Source: Reticulitermes lucifugus
Lineage: Eukaryota > Arthropoda > Insecta > Blattodea > Rhinotermitidae
Reading direction: 5' to 3'
NCBI GenBank assembly: GCA_026260175.1
Contig: JAKCWW010001043.1
Coordinates: 1 to 47,491 of the forward strand
DNA: 47,491 bases
Shown: piece after piece, positions 1-12,500 of the stretch
Position numbering within the stretch: the stretch's first letter is position 1
Layout: each line of letters opens with the position of its first letter
Translations under genes and position numbers: made by a program
Notes under the pieces: generated by a model
What the model was told of the DNA's origin: nothing
The model's database searches: none
Seen by the model: the letters and a program-made list of their open reading frames with translations, nothing else

Positions 1-82
1 CGTTTGAGATACCCATGCTCTGTATGTTTACGTGGGTGCCCTAGTAGTCGTTTGAGATACCCACGCTCTGTATGTTTACATG
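1..82. repeat. Two copies of a 48-bp direct repeat
   Basis: A 34-base block beginning cgtttgagataccca starts at 1 and again at 49, differing at two positions, and the 14 bases between the blocks make a 48-bp period. The array probably continues to the left of the window. No function is visible. Confidence 0.75.
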
Positions 83-1099
83 TGAGCACTCGCCCATATT
101 TTTGTCGCATTTAAATTTGTAATCAAGTGATAGATTTTTGCAAAACTTTGTATGAACGTTACGAAACTGGAAGACACCTAGTCTCAGTACTTCTGATTTC
201 CTAAAATCAATGCTAACAATACGTCGGAGTTGGGTACTTGTGATGTGGGAGCAACACTAGCGTCATTTAACTGTCACGCCCTGAAGTGCTGCATGGTGAC
301 AGTCAAGAAAGAATTATGCATCTTTTAGTAAGGTAATATTTTTTGTAGAATAAAATAACAAGATGGCCGCTGTACCAAAATTTTCGGTGGATTTGATTTC
401 CATGGTGATAAATAATAAATAACTGCAGCTAGACAGACGAGGTTAGGTTGGGGACAGACCGTGGACAGAGCTGCAGAGTGTGTATAAAATATTGTATGCA
501 AGTCAACAGTCACCAGCATGGTAGTGATGTGAAGCTCTGAAGTTATATCCGAAAATTTGACGTATAGAATATTTATACGTTTATTTAAGTAATGAGTTCT
601 TCACAATCTAAAAACAACAGCAATTATACTGACATACATGTGGGAATAGATTTGTGTGAAGAATGAATGTAGGTTTTGAGTTATGCATGGAAATGTTACG
701 TTGAAATTATAATAGAGTTGGTCACGGAAACAAAAGGAACGTAGTTTTCTAGTTACGTACTTAGCCGAATTTATCTTTCGAATCTATGGCGTAACTGTTA
801 AAGACAATATTTTATACAGGCCTGTTCACTGTACACAGGTCTATTTAAATATTGCATGCAAGGTTATTATTAAATGTAATACTTTGACACTTCAGATACT
901 CGGTATTTTATCATCCGTGATCCAAGTTTTATGTAGAATCCTTTTTCAAAATCCAGATTTTTCGAGAAGTTTATTAAAACCTTGCGGATACATCTTAACT
1001 TGTAAGTTAGAAGTTCCCTTTCATACCGCATACCAAATATGGTACGTGGAACTTATGCTTTCTCTAATGAAGTACACGTTAAGCTGGACCCAAATCCAG
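83..1099. other. Unassigned AT-rich stretch
   Basis: No recognisable coding or repeat signal. Open frames are short (under 95 codons) and resemble no family I know. Confidence 0.5.
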
Positions 1100-1170
1100 G
1101 GACGAGGTCGAGAAAGCTCTGCCTCCACATTGTTGCTTCGTCACGACGTAGTGCTTTACCTTTGACCGTC
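1100..1170 (+). mobile_element. SINE B 3' fragment
   Basis: The sequence gacgaggtcgagaaagctct, followed by gcctccac and ending near tttacctttgaccgtcag, matches the 3' third of the SINE B copies at 16218-16449 and 45902-46196. The tRNA-like head and its B box are missing, so this is a truncated, dead copy. The identification rests on comparison within the window only. Confidence 0.6.
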
Positions 1171-1410
1171 AGAGCACTTTTTACAGATGGGGATATTATT
1201 CAAATGGAACTATAAGGCATACATTTACGTGGAATGAATTCATGTATCTTAGGGTAAAATCCGATGAATTCTTTTGAATAAAGTAATGGGATCTTGGGCT
1301 GCACAGGAAGACGAGTGTTTGAGACTGGCGGGGCGCTCCTAGCCCCCAAGAAAGGCTGTGCTGCATGGAATTAGTAAACGTTTTTGCTTGTATAAAAAAA
1401 ATGTTATTTA

Positions 1411-2109
1411 CAAGGAGCGTCCAGAAAGTAAGAACCGATCGCGCAGGTTACACGTGCAGTTCCTGTAAAGGTCATTCGCCTTCTGTATGTCAAGGGAAAC
1501 ACATGTATTGCGTAGTACGGTGTCATAAGTTATTTTTTTCATTCGCTGTAGTTAAAGTTGAACACAAAAATCGAAAATCACACCACCAGTGAAGAGCCGT
1601 TGGTGATACAATTTTTAAACGCTAAAAATGTCCGTCTGTCGGGAATTCACAGGCAAATTGTGAAGTGTGTGGTGAAGGTGCAGTGAACGAAGGTAATGTG
1701 AGGAAATGGTGTCGGTTGTTCAAAGAAGGCAGGACTAATGTGCATGACGAGGAACGAGGTGGGCTGTTATCTTTGGTCATGGATGGTTTGAAAGAGAAAT
1801 TGAAAGGAAATTTCGGAAAAAAAACAGGCTATTCACAATTTCTGAATTACACGAATATTTTCAAGATGTGTGTCGATCTCTGGTCCAAGAAATTGTTAAT
1901 AATGGCTGAAATGCGTGGCGGTGACCTTTTTTGACGAAAGAATACAAAAGCTGGTCCCACGACATGCCAAGTGCCTTAATTTGTATGGCGACTGTGTGGA
2001 GAAGTAGCTTAATTTAGGTAACAAACACGTTGCAATGACACATACCTCTTAAAAATTCTTTTAAACGCTTTTTACAGCCAACCGGTTCTTATTTCCTGGA
2101 AGCGCTACG
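1411..2109 (+). mobile_element. Internally deleted mariner element with TIRs
   Basis: A 699-bp element bounded by TA on both sides (1409-1410 and 2110-2111), as expected for Tc1/mariner insertion. The first 27 bases (1411-1437, core taagaaccg) and the reverse complement of the last 27 (2083-2109) match at about 20 positions. Inside are the start and the end of a mariner transposase but not the middle. Full mariners are about 1.3 kb, so roughly half is gone. The remaining ends could still be recognised in trans by a related transposase, but the divergence suggests an old copy. Confidence 0.88.
1609..2007 (+). pseudogene. Mariner transposase remnant, catalytic core deleted
   Basis: Frame 1 from about 1609 gives the first helix-turn-helix part (IHRQIVK). 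A one-base shift near 1666 leads into NVRKWCRLFKEGRTNVHDEE, the signature of the mariner DNA-binding domain, and then an HEYFQDVCRSLVQEIV segment. After about 1900 the sequence jumps to the C-terminal tail FDERIQKLVPRHAKCLNLYG, ending in VEK and a TAG at 2005-2007. The DDD catalytic domain is absent, and frameshifts occur near 1666 and at the deletion junction. It cannot encode an active transposase. Family assignment is from remembered mariner proteins. Confidence 0.88.
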
Positions 2110-2111
2110 TA

Positions 2112-2871
2112 ATTATGAATTATGACAATGAAGTATGTGAACTGAAAATGGGAATTATGAATAAGGAATCAGTCCATATGTTATAGCAAAATCGATTTGC
2201 TACACTTTTGAAGTAAGGTGTGGACCTTTAATAACAATTTTGTGCTGCACCTGGCATGTTCGACGCATGGAACGTAGTGGTGATCTACTTAGTTTTCCGC
2301 GTCCGAAACAAGAAAAAACAGACCAAGGAGCAGGATATGAAAACCTTAACAATTTATCCGCCGTTTTTTTATATACCAGTGTAGCATTATTATGACATGC
2401 AGGGCGAAAGAAACAAATGTCACGTTCCGGCAGTATGTATCCCATTTTTATGCCAATTTATATGTTGCTCGTGTGTGTGTGTTTAGAAACAGACGCAGCA
2501 AGGATTTGGCGGAACCCTGCACACGTTCACTTGAAAGATGAATCAATATAGAAACTGTGTTCGCTGTAGGAAGTAGCCGACAAAAAAAAAATAAATGAAA
2601 CAGTTGTTACTGGATTTCAGACGACCAAAATCCGGATGCTGCACGAGCAGCAAGTAATTGGTTCGGTTGATCGATGATATGGAAATATTGCCTGTCATCA
2701 AGGGAAAGTTATTTTATGTTAGCGCATGTTCCCATTGTCCGCACAATCACGTTTTGTAATAGTTTAGAGGGCCAGGGTAGAATATTTGGGAAAATAAAAT
2801 TACTGGCAGTATTTTGTGTATTCCAAAATAAATCTACGTAGTATAAAATAAAAGGAGTATGTGTCAGTTCT
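2112..2871. other. Unassigned stretch
   Basis: No coding or repeat signal recognised between the mariner and the TG microsatellite. Confidence 0.45.
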
Positions 2872-2902
2872 TGTGTGTGTGTGTGTGTGTGTGTCTGTGT
2901 CT
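2872..2902. repeat. (TG)n microsatellite
   Basis: A run of TG dinucleotides with two C interruptions near its 3' end. Confidence 0.95.
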
Positions 2903-5900
2903 GTTACAGACATAACTCACCAGGAAATAAAGATAGGAGCTTGAAGAAATATATTGGGACATGAAAAGAAAGTGTACTTGAACACGGATTCAGGAAAGTA
3001 GGCTAATTTCAATACCGAAATGCTTGTTTTCGATTTTCTGTAAGTCTTGAACGTCTGCCTTAACATGCTTTGAGTGACACGGAAAGAAATACATGTAAGT
3101 ATGCCTATTATGTTCAGAGGAAGACGCAGTGGGAACTCCCGTTGAGTTTGCTGCAAGCTGATGGATGTTACTAATTTGACATTTGAAGAATTTCAAATCA
3201 AAATAGAATTCGATATTGGTACAAAGTTTTAAGCATAAATACTCAAAGACATTACAACATTTCGAACTATTAAAAGTTCGGTACATTTGGTAATAAAATA
3301 CTGATGTTAGTTCTCTGTCTGTCCTCAGTGTCTCTATCCATAATTTTGCTGTCAAATAGTTTGCTGTAAATCATTATCTATAAACATTATTAACATAATT
3401 TCTGCTTTAAAGAGAGATTAAGTTTATGGGATAAAGTATAAAAATAAGTATTTTTTTCTATTAGCTGTTCTATTGGACATTATAAATGAGATGTCAGATA
3501 TATGTGTAAGGAAAAGATGGTGGATATAGATCATATTATACTTTCGTCATTCGATTTATACTGTATTTTGAGTAACGGTGATACTGTGACGTGGCGCCCC
3601 TTGAGAGAATTCTCTAAAGATGAAAAACGATGTGAAGTCCGATTTCTGTAATGAGATGGTGATGTAGAAGCTAGTTAAATTTAAGGAATGTTGACAGTTA
3701 AATGCTGAAGTATAAATTTGTGAAGGTAGAAGTTTGTAGGCGGGTAAGAAAATTCAAAAGTGGTGGAACGAGCGTTGTTTATGAATCCCGTTCTGGACGA
3801 TTTCGATTTTAACCTACGAATTTGCTCAGATTAAAAGGGGCTCACCGATCTGATTATCAGGGATAAACGGAATGTTAAGGATTGATAAATCTACCTCTGA
3901 AATAAGGCATGATGAAGTGAAAGGTGAACGATGAGAATGGCTTAAAGTCCACCTGTAGATTTTAAAGTCTATAAGGAATTCAGAAAATATTGGGGAATTA
4001 TGTTGAGTTGTGTGCTCACATAGCAGAAGAAGGTGTGTTTAATTAACTTGTGAGTATGTCGTCAAAAAGAATAATAAAATCACTTTCGCTTGTGACACTT
4101 TTGTAATTATTATGGTACAACCCTTGTCGTCGGACGTTTCGGTGTCTTTTAATGCAGTTGTTTTGGCTTATGTTGAGTAAAATCTACCATTGCGATCGCG
4201 CATCGTGTTTGGAAAACCCTGCTTTAAAAGTTCGGCCCAACTGCTGAATATTATGATTTTTCATGATTTTCTTTACTCCCTCCAAGCGTTTGCCGGAAAT
4301 AGAGGAAAAAATTCTGTTCAGTTCTCCGTACTTTATCTCACTTCATCCCGTTTTGTTTGTTTCTTGTGTTTATACACGTTGAACACCTGTTAACTTTTAT
4401 GGTGTAGACCTAGTCTTTGTAGTACGAGGAGGACCAATATTTCCATTATTCGATGTCTTTTGTTTGTACAAATCAATATTTAAAGCAGACAACTTCTGTT
4501 TCACTACAGTCGAATTCCTCAGTGCATATGTAAATCGCCTGCACAAATGTCAGAGGTGGCATAGCCGCAGTTAGGGCACAGAGACAAAACTTTCTTTGAT
4601 AAATCCTCGGGCATTCTCTTTGTACTTGAGTGTCAGTTTCGTAGTTTAATTACTGCTGAAAGAATATAGCTTATGCTAATTTCACAGTTGCTCAAGTTGT
4701 CCGAAATACTGCCGTCTTAAAGTAAAATATCTGACTCTTTTAAATGTTTAATTCTTATGGTTTGTGTGTTTTGGCATCCGTACTCATTTAAATTGTTGTT
4801 GTACTCTAATTCCAAACATGTCAGTAATTTACGTTTCAAAATTGTACTAGCGACGCTTTTTCACTTACCTGTCATCAGTCTGTTACTTAACTTGCCTTCA
4901 TTTCTGTATGCCTATGCCGTGCCTGTTATGAACTCTTTAGTTTAATGATCCGCGTTCACAAGATTCTTACCTAGTTGACTCCAGTCCACATCACTAACAC
5001 ATCTGATTTATTTAACATGTTTGTAATACTATTTTTCTCTCTGTACCCAATTTTTCAACCCGGACTCTTGCAGGACACTTTGGTCGTATTTGCCAATTAC
5101 ATGAAATACACCTAGATTTTATCATGCCCGGAAACAATCTATTTTAGGTACTAGTTTTATATTTTTAATTTAAAATAAATGTTTATTTGTAATTTTACAT
5201 ACCATTTCTTCTGAAGGTTTTCTCGTGTTAAAAGTAGGTAACGATTAACGCGTATTTTGTAACTAGTAGGTCTCTATTTTTGTTGTGTTGACGTCTCTTG
5301 TTTAAATACATTGACATGTACTGTGCACGAGCAGTATCTTAATTCTGTCTGTTTAACATAATGGGCTAATTTTCGTTCTGGACCAACATTTTACTCTAAT
5401 CTGAGCAGCTTAGATGAAATATTTCTAAAATCACGTCATTGTCTATATTTATCGAAGGTATAATCGAGTTGTAACTGTCCACACATTAGTTTTCTTTTTG
5501 TTTATAGAGCCAGCGGGGTATGTAAAATTAGTACACTAATTTGAAATTGCAATTCTCACTTGACTACAGTAATCCTGTTCTCATACATTGTGTATAAATC
5601 TCGAAGACGTCGTCTAAAATTATATGAACAAATAACAGATCAAAGAAACAGTTACAGCAACCTGTATTTGCTAATGGAACTCGAAATGTTGTGATTGTAG
5701 GGAAAGGAAATAACAGTAGATAAGGTAATTTGGAGGTGGACTGATCTTAGTTCCGGTAGAGAGGCGTAGATGGTTACTGAAACGTGAAAATCCTTGCAGG
5801 GGGATGACTAGAGGGTTGTAATACAGAGAGTGGGAGAAGAAACCACTGCATAGTTCTCCCTCTGCCCCCTAACAAACACACCACCACGCACAATGATATT

Positions 5901-6290
5901 ACTCCAGTTTAGTTACCCGGTTCCACAAAATAATCCCTCGGTTGGTTCCATTCGGTCCAGGCAAGCCGTGGTTTAAACACAATTTAATCCCGATAACTTG
6001 ATGTACTCATGTTAGTCTCGTTTCTCATTAATCACGATCAAACATTGAGGAACCAATGTAAACGTGGGTTAAATTACACGTGCAAACCTTGATTAAGATG
6101 TACCCCTATCACCAGTATCATCAACCTGCTGGTAATGACACAACTATGAGGATCGCATTTCGCTCCAATGCCTGTACTAACACTGGCTGTTGGATATATT
6201 GACCGGACATTAGGCAATATCTCACCGTTTTGCCCAAAGCGCTGAAATAATATATATACGGTGTGTTGGGGTACCACGTATCAAATCCAG
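2903..6290. other. Unassigned AT-rich stretch, no supported gene
   Basis: The longest open frame is 121 codons on the minus strand (2990-3355); it has no recognisable domain, signal peptide or repeat, so I treat it as chance. Around 3900-3960 a few codons resemble the DEVTGEW segment of the LINE family seen at 7590-8285, too weakly to call. Nothing else was recognised. Confidence 0.5.
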
Positions 6291-6294
6291 AAGG

Positions 6295-6370
6295 ACAGCC
6301 GATCATTTATAGCTTACTAGTCTGGTATTCTAACGTCCCGGGTTCTGTCCCAGCGGACGCCACTAGTTTT
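6295..6370 (+). mobile_element. Possible tRNA-like SINE head remnant
   Basis: The segment contains cgtcccgggttctgtccca, which resembles a tRNA T-arm with a Pol III B box, followed by gcggacgccact, typical of SINE head-body junctions, and an A-rich stretch. The A box is not clear and no second copy was found in the window. It may be chance. Confidence 0.3.
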
Positions 6371-6867
6371 AAAATAAAAGTAAAAAAAATATTTAATTAT
6401 AATAGTAAAGGGTAACTAGCAAGTGGGAGCAAATGTAATTCACGCGACGTCGTTTACTTTTGTCAAACTAATGATGACAATGGACATAGTACTGGCACAG
6501 TTAATCACACATAGTCACAGTTCGTTTGAGAAGCACTTGGATACAAGATTCATAACTAGCTAGAAATTTTCGCTGTCCTTTTAAGTCAAAAATATTTTGA
6601 CATATTACGTACAGAAATGAACGAATACTCAGTTACATAAGAGAAGCATAACAATGGATATAAAATGTATTACCAGTGAGGCGTTTACAAACTGGCTCAT
6701 ACGAATGGTGTAATATGAATCAGCTTTTTGGACAACACATCAAATTCTGCAAGGAATAAATGTTTTCTCAAATTTTCGAACTTCAAAGCTTCCGGAATCG
6801 AACCATGGGAACTTGGACGACAATACGATGTAAATATAAAATTGCCTGTTTATTATGACTGTCTTCT

Positions 6868-6916
6868 GTGTGTATGTATATATATATATATATGTATATA
6901 TATATGTATATATATG
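6868..6916. repeat. (TA)n microsatellite with GTATATA variants
   Basis: Nearly pure TA interrupted by G at roughly regular spacing. Confidence 0.95.
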
Positions 6917-7589
6917 TCATCTGACGAAGTGAAAATTAATGCTTACAGTGTTCATATTCATTCTGACTTTGCTATTTAATTTACGGAATTATTATAACGA
7001 GTTCTTAGTACACATTATATAGTATTTACCTAGAACTGGTTACAACATTCGTTTCAAAGGAGAGGGCAGTGAATTATCAATTTAAAATTTCAGTGATGTA
7101 TGAATATCAAGACGCCGTATGAGAACTTAATTTGATATGACTAGATGAGGGTCAGATAGAATTAATGACTCAAAGCCTTCACGAGGACACATGAACATAA
7201 TAGCCATATAATGTGACAACTTATTACGAAACCAAGCAGAAATGTCTGTACTGTCCACACAGATAATTGCATATGTAATGTCCAAAGACCTCGATCAAAG
7301 GCAGTGCCTTAATATGTTTACCAACACTGCAGAACTTCGTTGTAATGCCCATTCAAAATTCAAAGGATAGTACCATCAGTCATTATATACACCCTGTTAT
7401 TTTTGCTTACAGATTAAATGCAGTTTCGTATTAACATGTTTGAAACACCAACACAAAAGTGAAACTGTAATGCATGCTTACGTGGGTTGGCGGTATGACC
7501 TTTCAGGGCTTGCGGGGATGGAACTTCCAGGCAAACATAACACAGACCTACACTGGCCTCTATAATTGTGGAATTCGTATGTACTTGGG
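6917..7589. other. Unassigned stretch
   Basis: Nothing recognised. Confidence 0.4.
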
Positions 7590-8285
7590 TTCAGGATCTT
7601 TTGTATTCGCGTTTTCTGTCTAAAATTGTATGGATTAGATCACAAAAAATAATTGTGCCTGTTGTGTTATTATATGGGTGTGAAACTTGGTCTCTCCCAT
7701 CAAGGAAAAGTAAAGCTAAGGGTTTTACCTTATATTCACCGTGCATTTTCATTAATTATATTTAGGCAATTTTAGAGAAACCATAAATGGTTTTTAATTA
7801 AATGTGCATTTAGTTGGTTGTAAATATAGTTAAAGCTAAGGGTGTTTGAGAAAAATGCTGAAAAAGGTATCTGGGCTTAGGAGGAGGCCGGGAATGAGTG
7901 TACAATGAGGAGTTTTGTAATGTGTATAAGTAGGGTGATCGAATACAGGATGATGATGATGGGCGGATCATGTAGCATGCATGGAAGAAAAAATAAATGC
8001 ACACACGATTTTGGTTTGAAAATAAGAAGGAACGAGACTACTTGGAAGACCTCAGCATAGTTGGAAGGGGAATATGGCATGTGTTATAAAGAAATAGGAA
8101 TGGAGGTTGTGAACTGGGTTTATCTGGCTCAAGATATGGGTCAGTGTCGTTCTCTTGTGAAGATATTAATGAAAATGTGGGAAAATTCTTGGCTAGCTGA
8201 AGACTTTCTAGTTTCTGAAGATTTTGCTCCCTGGAGTCAGTTAATTAGGTACGCTGTGTGCACTACTAGAGTAATATAATATCGA
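7590..8285 (+). mobile_element. LINE 3' end (RT C-terminal tail and 3' UTR), interrupted
   Basis: Translation of 7620-7710 gives LLYGCETWSLPSR, the segment after the palm and thumb in many non-LTR reverse transcriptases. After an insert (7711-7830), homology resumes at 7841 with VFEKNAEKGIWA, then an Arg-rich tract and finally VNWVYLAQDMGQCRSLVKIL near 8115-8165, followed by the 3' UTR motif ttcttggctagctgaag. The full family would encode about 1,000 residues; only the last 180 or so are represented here, with several frameshifts. Clade is not settled. Eight or nine other scraps of this tail lie in the window. Confidence 0.82.
7711..7843. mobile_element. 107-bp insertion with 13-bp target-site duplication inside the LINE
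   Basis: The 13-mer taaagctaagggt occurs at 7711-7723 and again at 7831-7843. Removing one copy plus the 107 bases between them restores continuous LINE sequence (the CETWSLPSRKSK segment running into VFEKN). So 7724-7830 is a clean insertion. It has no poly-A tail, no obvious TIRs, no tRNA-like box and no open frame of note. What inserted is unknown. Confidence 0.8.
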
Positions 8286-10410
8286 ACGGTATTTATAAGG
8301 GCATATTATGAGGTGTGAGACGTGCAGAATGCAGCGGCCGTGACGTATACATGCATGGTACTATCTCGGGAGTTTTGCTCGGTGTGCAGGTATAAACCAT
8401 GAAGGAATCTGCCGCCTGATTGTGACGTTTAAGCTGTCGGCTGTTTAGAGTGTGGAAACAAACACGTCTGTCCTGTTCTCTATTCATCTTTAACTCAGTT
8501 TCTTCACTTCCTTCATCCCATGTTTATTTCGTATTCTCTTTATTAGTCGCATAATCACATCTGTCCTTTTCTTTATTCCTCCCTTCTCATCCCACTATTG
8601 AGTGACACGTTTATTGTGTGGAACTATGTTTCCACAGCTCCGTCCTTTTTATGGCATGGTGTCTAGGCAGTTTTTTTGAAGAATTAGTAGTTCTATATTT
8701 GATCTTCTGGGCAAGATTTGTAAAACAGAATGCACATTTACTGCTGCCCTTTCAAACTCAAACTTTACCACACACACAGAATATCTTTGTTGATTAACGC
8801 ATCTGTGGAGTACACTATCACTGGGTTTGTATTGCTGCCTTTGAGATGTGTAGTCGTGTAGTCGTCTGGTAGCTAGTAAAAGCTTCGGAGGAATCTGCCG
8901 CCTCCATCTTTAGAGAGATAGATCCAAATTCCGGAAGACATGTATCTTCATAGTCACGGATGCAAGAATATCAAATTGCAGAGAATTGTTGGCTTTATAT
9001 ATTTCGATTTTCTTAACCACTTGGAGCATGGTATTCAAATTATATAAAGATCTTTTCTAAATGACAGTAAGCAGTCTCCATCTGCCTGATAAAGACAAAC
9101 CTGTCAATATAATTTAGGGAAATATTCGCCTGTTTATTGTGAGCATCAAATGAAACAAATATGTCAGAAAGCGCAGAGTTTCTAAATGTACCAGTTGGTA
9201 GAACATAGTGATTAGTGTGCTTTAAAGGGTTACAATCTTGCCATTGTCTTTTCCAGATATAGCAATAGTGTGATGATATCTCTTGGAGAAAACGTGATAC
9301 ATTTCGACGATTAGTTGCGACGTATCGATCATCGTTTGCAGATAAAGATGCGTCGTCACCTTTATTAAACTGACGATTTCCTAAGGCGAAGATCAGACTA
9401 TTACACTAGCCATCGATAGCACGTTAACAGAACATTTAGTGGAAACGTGTATTTTGTCGGTGTATTCTTTTAGTAACACATTTGTGTGTTACTGCAAAGC
9501 AGTAGATAATTCTCCTTCCTGAACAGAAAAACACCTCTCCCCTCTCCCTGCTTTTGTATCGATTGCAATCCGCCCATGTAATACATCTATATGTTTCATA
9601 AAAACAGCTGCTTAATCAACTGCGTATTTCATAGCGTTGATTACAAGAGAATACAGAATAATGGGTAACATAAAAAAATTTCAACCTCTCGTCCCCCCAA
9701 AATAACAACCTTCTGGAGTAGATGGGGTAATTCAAAACGAGGCACACCCTTCCCTCAGGCTACGGGCAATAGTGGTCTGCTCCCATCCCATTCACCCTCA
9801 CCCCATTCTGTATAGCCAAGAGAAATCTGTTAATGGATGAAGCAGTTCTAGCGTACCAATGGCGTGGTACAATAGCCTACACAACAATATTTACATAATT
9901 GGATTAGTGTTTACAGGGCATGCTTTGATGGACCTTCACTCCCCCTTCCAGACAGAACTACCCTCTCGAACAGTAGAAGCATCGAGTCTGCTATTTTCTG
10001 TAACCCACTCATCTCTCTTGAAACATCCCCCTTCTAGTCCTCCCATTCAAGTCCCACAGTCCCGCAATGCACACATAAACACGGCAATATGTCTTCTGTC
10101 TTGAGAGCGGTTTCATTGTCATTCTGCGTCTCCTTTCTATTTGTCCGTATATTCCTGTCTGTCTTTAGACTATTCTGCATACTGTACAGGTGTAATATTG
10201 ACTCTCAGTGCTACGGCTGTAGCCAGCGTATCCCGTTCTTGGGGCTCGTGAACCAGATCTTGAGACTAAGTGTCTAGATTGGAGACGAAATAGGCACGAG
10301 GACTGATCATAGTCCTTATAGATGGGCTGATAGTTTCTCAGAGAGCTTACAAACTATCCGGTATTGTGGAACCGAATATCCGTTACTGATTTGACAACAA
10401 ACTGCTACTG
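8286..10410. other. Unassigned stretch
   Basis: No recognisable coding sequence. Contains pyrimidine-rich patches around 8500-8600 and 9700-10040. Nothing else seen. Confidence 0.45.
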
Positions 10411-10480
10411 GATTGCATCCTGAGCCATTTTTATCCAATCACACCTTCCTTCCTTGTTTCTTTAAGGTCCATTTTAAATG
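10411..10480 (-). mobile_element. LINE RT-tail fragment, reverse orientation
   Basis: The minus strand reads K-M-D-L-K-K, then VCDWIKMAQDA after frameshifts, matching the KMDLREIG...DWIDLAQD segment of the same LINE family as 7590-8285. Very short and degenerate. Confidence 0.5.
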
Positions 10481-10659
10481 CCATAGGCTACGCCTGGGTA
10501 TCCTTAATGGTGTATTCCGTTAAAGTTTCTTGACAATTTTGTATGCGTTGATCATTTCCCCAACTTTTTCTACATCTGTAGCCCATCGTATCCTCATTGA
10601 TTTGAAAGGTTTCAAGGTGGGCTTTCGTTAACACGATTATGGATCTTGGGGGTTTATGA

Positions 10660-10730
10660 AAGGCATTATACGCTGTTGACCAGTTGAGAGACAAGTTTCT
10701 CAAGAAGGAACTTACTCCATAGAAAAATGT
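10660..10730 (+). mobile_element. LINE 3' UTR scrap
   Basis: Contains ttgaccagttgagaga and tttctcaagaaggaact, then a match to the terminal ctccatgg motif. This is the same 3' UTR block as at 14372, 25470, 35910 and 47208. Confidence 0.55.
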
Positions 10731-10991
10731 CATGGATGTTATTGAAAGTTGAAGATAAGTTTCCTAATAAGTCTAGTCGCTCTGTTATGCCTAATATTAT
10801 AAAAAACGAATGGGCCTATAGCTTGACTGCATGTTACAAAAGTATCGAAACATTTTGCTGAGCTTTTCTTCATTTACAAAGCATCGCTTTCGCCCTAAAG
10901 GAAGCCAATATATTGAGAAGATACTGGTGAAGAGAGTAAGAATTGTTGGGACTTGCTGCAGATGAAAAGCAAAGAGGTGATGAAAGATTAT

Positions 10992-11017
10992 CTATATATA
11001 TATATATATATATATAT
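10992..11017. repeat. (TA)n microsatellite
   Basis: Thirteen TA units. Confidence 0.95.
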
Positions 11018-11966
11018 TTAATTGGGGTTTGAGTAGTTCTTTGTCTTGTGAAATAATGGTGATAAGGGTATAGTGGACGGGACGTTTCAAACTCACAGGG
11101 AAGATTAGTGCATGTAGAACTCTGGTCTGAACACCTGAAGGGATGAGACGACTTGTGACGTATCTGTAGGTGTAAATGGGAGGATAATATTGAAGTGGTT
11201 GATCTGTGAATTTGTGTGTAATTAGGGTTATCATAACACGTAATTAAAGAACTTGGCTCAACTGGCTTAACATGATTCTAACACAACTTCTAGTCTGTTG
11301 TAGTAATTACTACCTACTGATAAATATATCACAATCACTTGAAACGTAATTTTTATAGTTATCTTTATAATAACTAACTAGTCCAGTCTGCCTAAATAGT
11401 TCCAACTATAGTGCAAGACTTAGAGAATAGTTGCGAATGCTCATATATGTAGAGTACATGTCGCCGCGGTATTTGTAGATTTAATATCAGAGCGTTGGCT
11501 AGCATAGTCTTCGGCTGAAATTGGACTTTGAACGTCGTGCTGATAAAATCAAGACATCATGAAATGGCGTAATCACTGAATAATCTCCCCTTCTTCCTGG
11601 TTTTCTACCTGGTGTACGACTTAAAAATTACGTGCCTAAGTTTCTGCAGATTAGGCGTTGTGTTTTGTCTACGTACTACATCTAGCTACTTTTTGAGCCG
11701 TGATTATTTGTCAAGACAGTGGCTGCGGTAACAAATTTTAAACACATTGAAAGGCAACCTGTGGTTTGTGACCCACATTCAGTATTACTTAATACCTGGA
11801 AAATTTTTTAACTACGGTGTATTCCCAAGTAACTCTGAAGGGGTTGTGATGTTTGTGTTTCTAATTTGTAATGATTCGTTATTTAAAACTTGCAGCCCTG
11901 CATCTAGATCTTTGGTGAGTTAGTTGAGCTGAGTGATTGTTATTTTCATTGACTTATCGCCTTAAT
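11018..11966. other. Unassigned stretch
   Basis: Nothing recognised. Confidence 0.4.
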
Positions 11967-12005
11967 CAGTGGTTCTCAAAATTTACGTATGATTTTCATA
12001 ATACA

Positions 12006-12118
12006 TAGCCACTATTTCACCATAAAGCATTAACTGAGTGGTCTTTCTAATGAAAACACGTATTCTCTGTGAGGTCCGAACTGAGTTTTCGTATATAATG
12101 CACATTAACGACAGTCCA
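12006..12118. repeat. Dispersed repeat K, copy 1
   Basis: Shares the order gcatta / gtggtctttctaatg / ctctgtgaggt / cgaactga / tata with the copies at 12370-12500, 15780-15900 and 25060-25205. The reverse strand of the family resembles short peptides I recall from termite and cockroach repeats, but no protein is intact. Confidence 0.6.
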
Positions 12119-12369
12119 ACAGTTGGTTAGAGGCACTGCTACGTCTTCCCGTCCTAGCCAGCGCTGCGCGACCGTCCGCCCACCGGTCCTATCCCTGCCC
12201 CCCGGGCCACTCCCGCACCCACCCTCTCATCACCCTTGCGAACGGTATGACTGATAAGTTTTAATATCTTACCATGAACTGACTGACTGACCAACCGACC
12301 GCCTGCCGTAACGTGAGTCTGACTTTCCAGTCAAACGAATCATACTATTGTGCCCATAAATGTTTTTTT

Positions 12370-12500
12370 GTGTGTTCGTTGTGATTCTCACAATAAACTG
12401 CCACTGTTTCCCTACACAGCAGTTATCGATTGTTCTTTCTAATGGAAGCACACCGTGTTTTCTTTGAGGTACTAAATGAATCTGTGTATTAATTTTGGTC
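12370..12500. repeat. Dispersed repeat K, copy 2
   Basis: Contains gcagttatcgattg, ttctttctaatggaagcac and a tttgaggtactaa block. Same orientation as the copy 360 bp upstream; both lie inside the candidate hAT-like element. Confidence 0.6.

Noticed and set aside
1..82. CRISPR-like direct repeats
   Set aside because: Two copies with a fixed 48-base period and no variable spacers, in animal DNA.
2990..3355. 121-codon minus-strand open frame
   Set aside because: No recognised domain, no repeat or splice context, and a length expected by chance in a 47-kb window.
3898..3960. Possible LINE segment with RHDEVKGE-like codons
   Set aside because: Only about eight codons match and neighbouring family blocks are absent.
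4548..4600. A-box-like ggcatagccgcagttagg resembling a SINE B head
   Set aside because: No B box or SINE body follows.
6796..6806. B-box-like ggttcgattcc on the minus strand
   Set aside because: No A box at a suitable distance and no second copy in the window.
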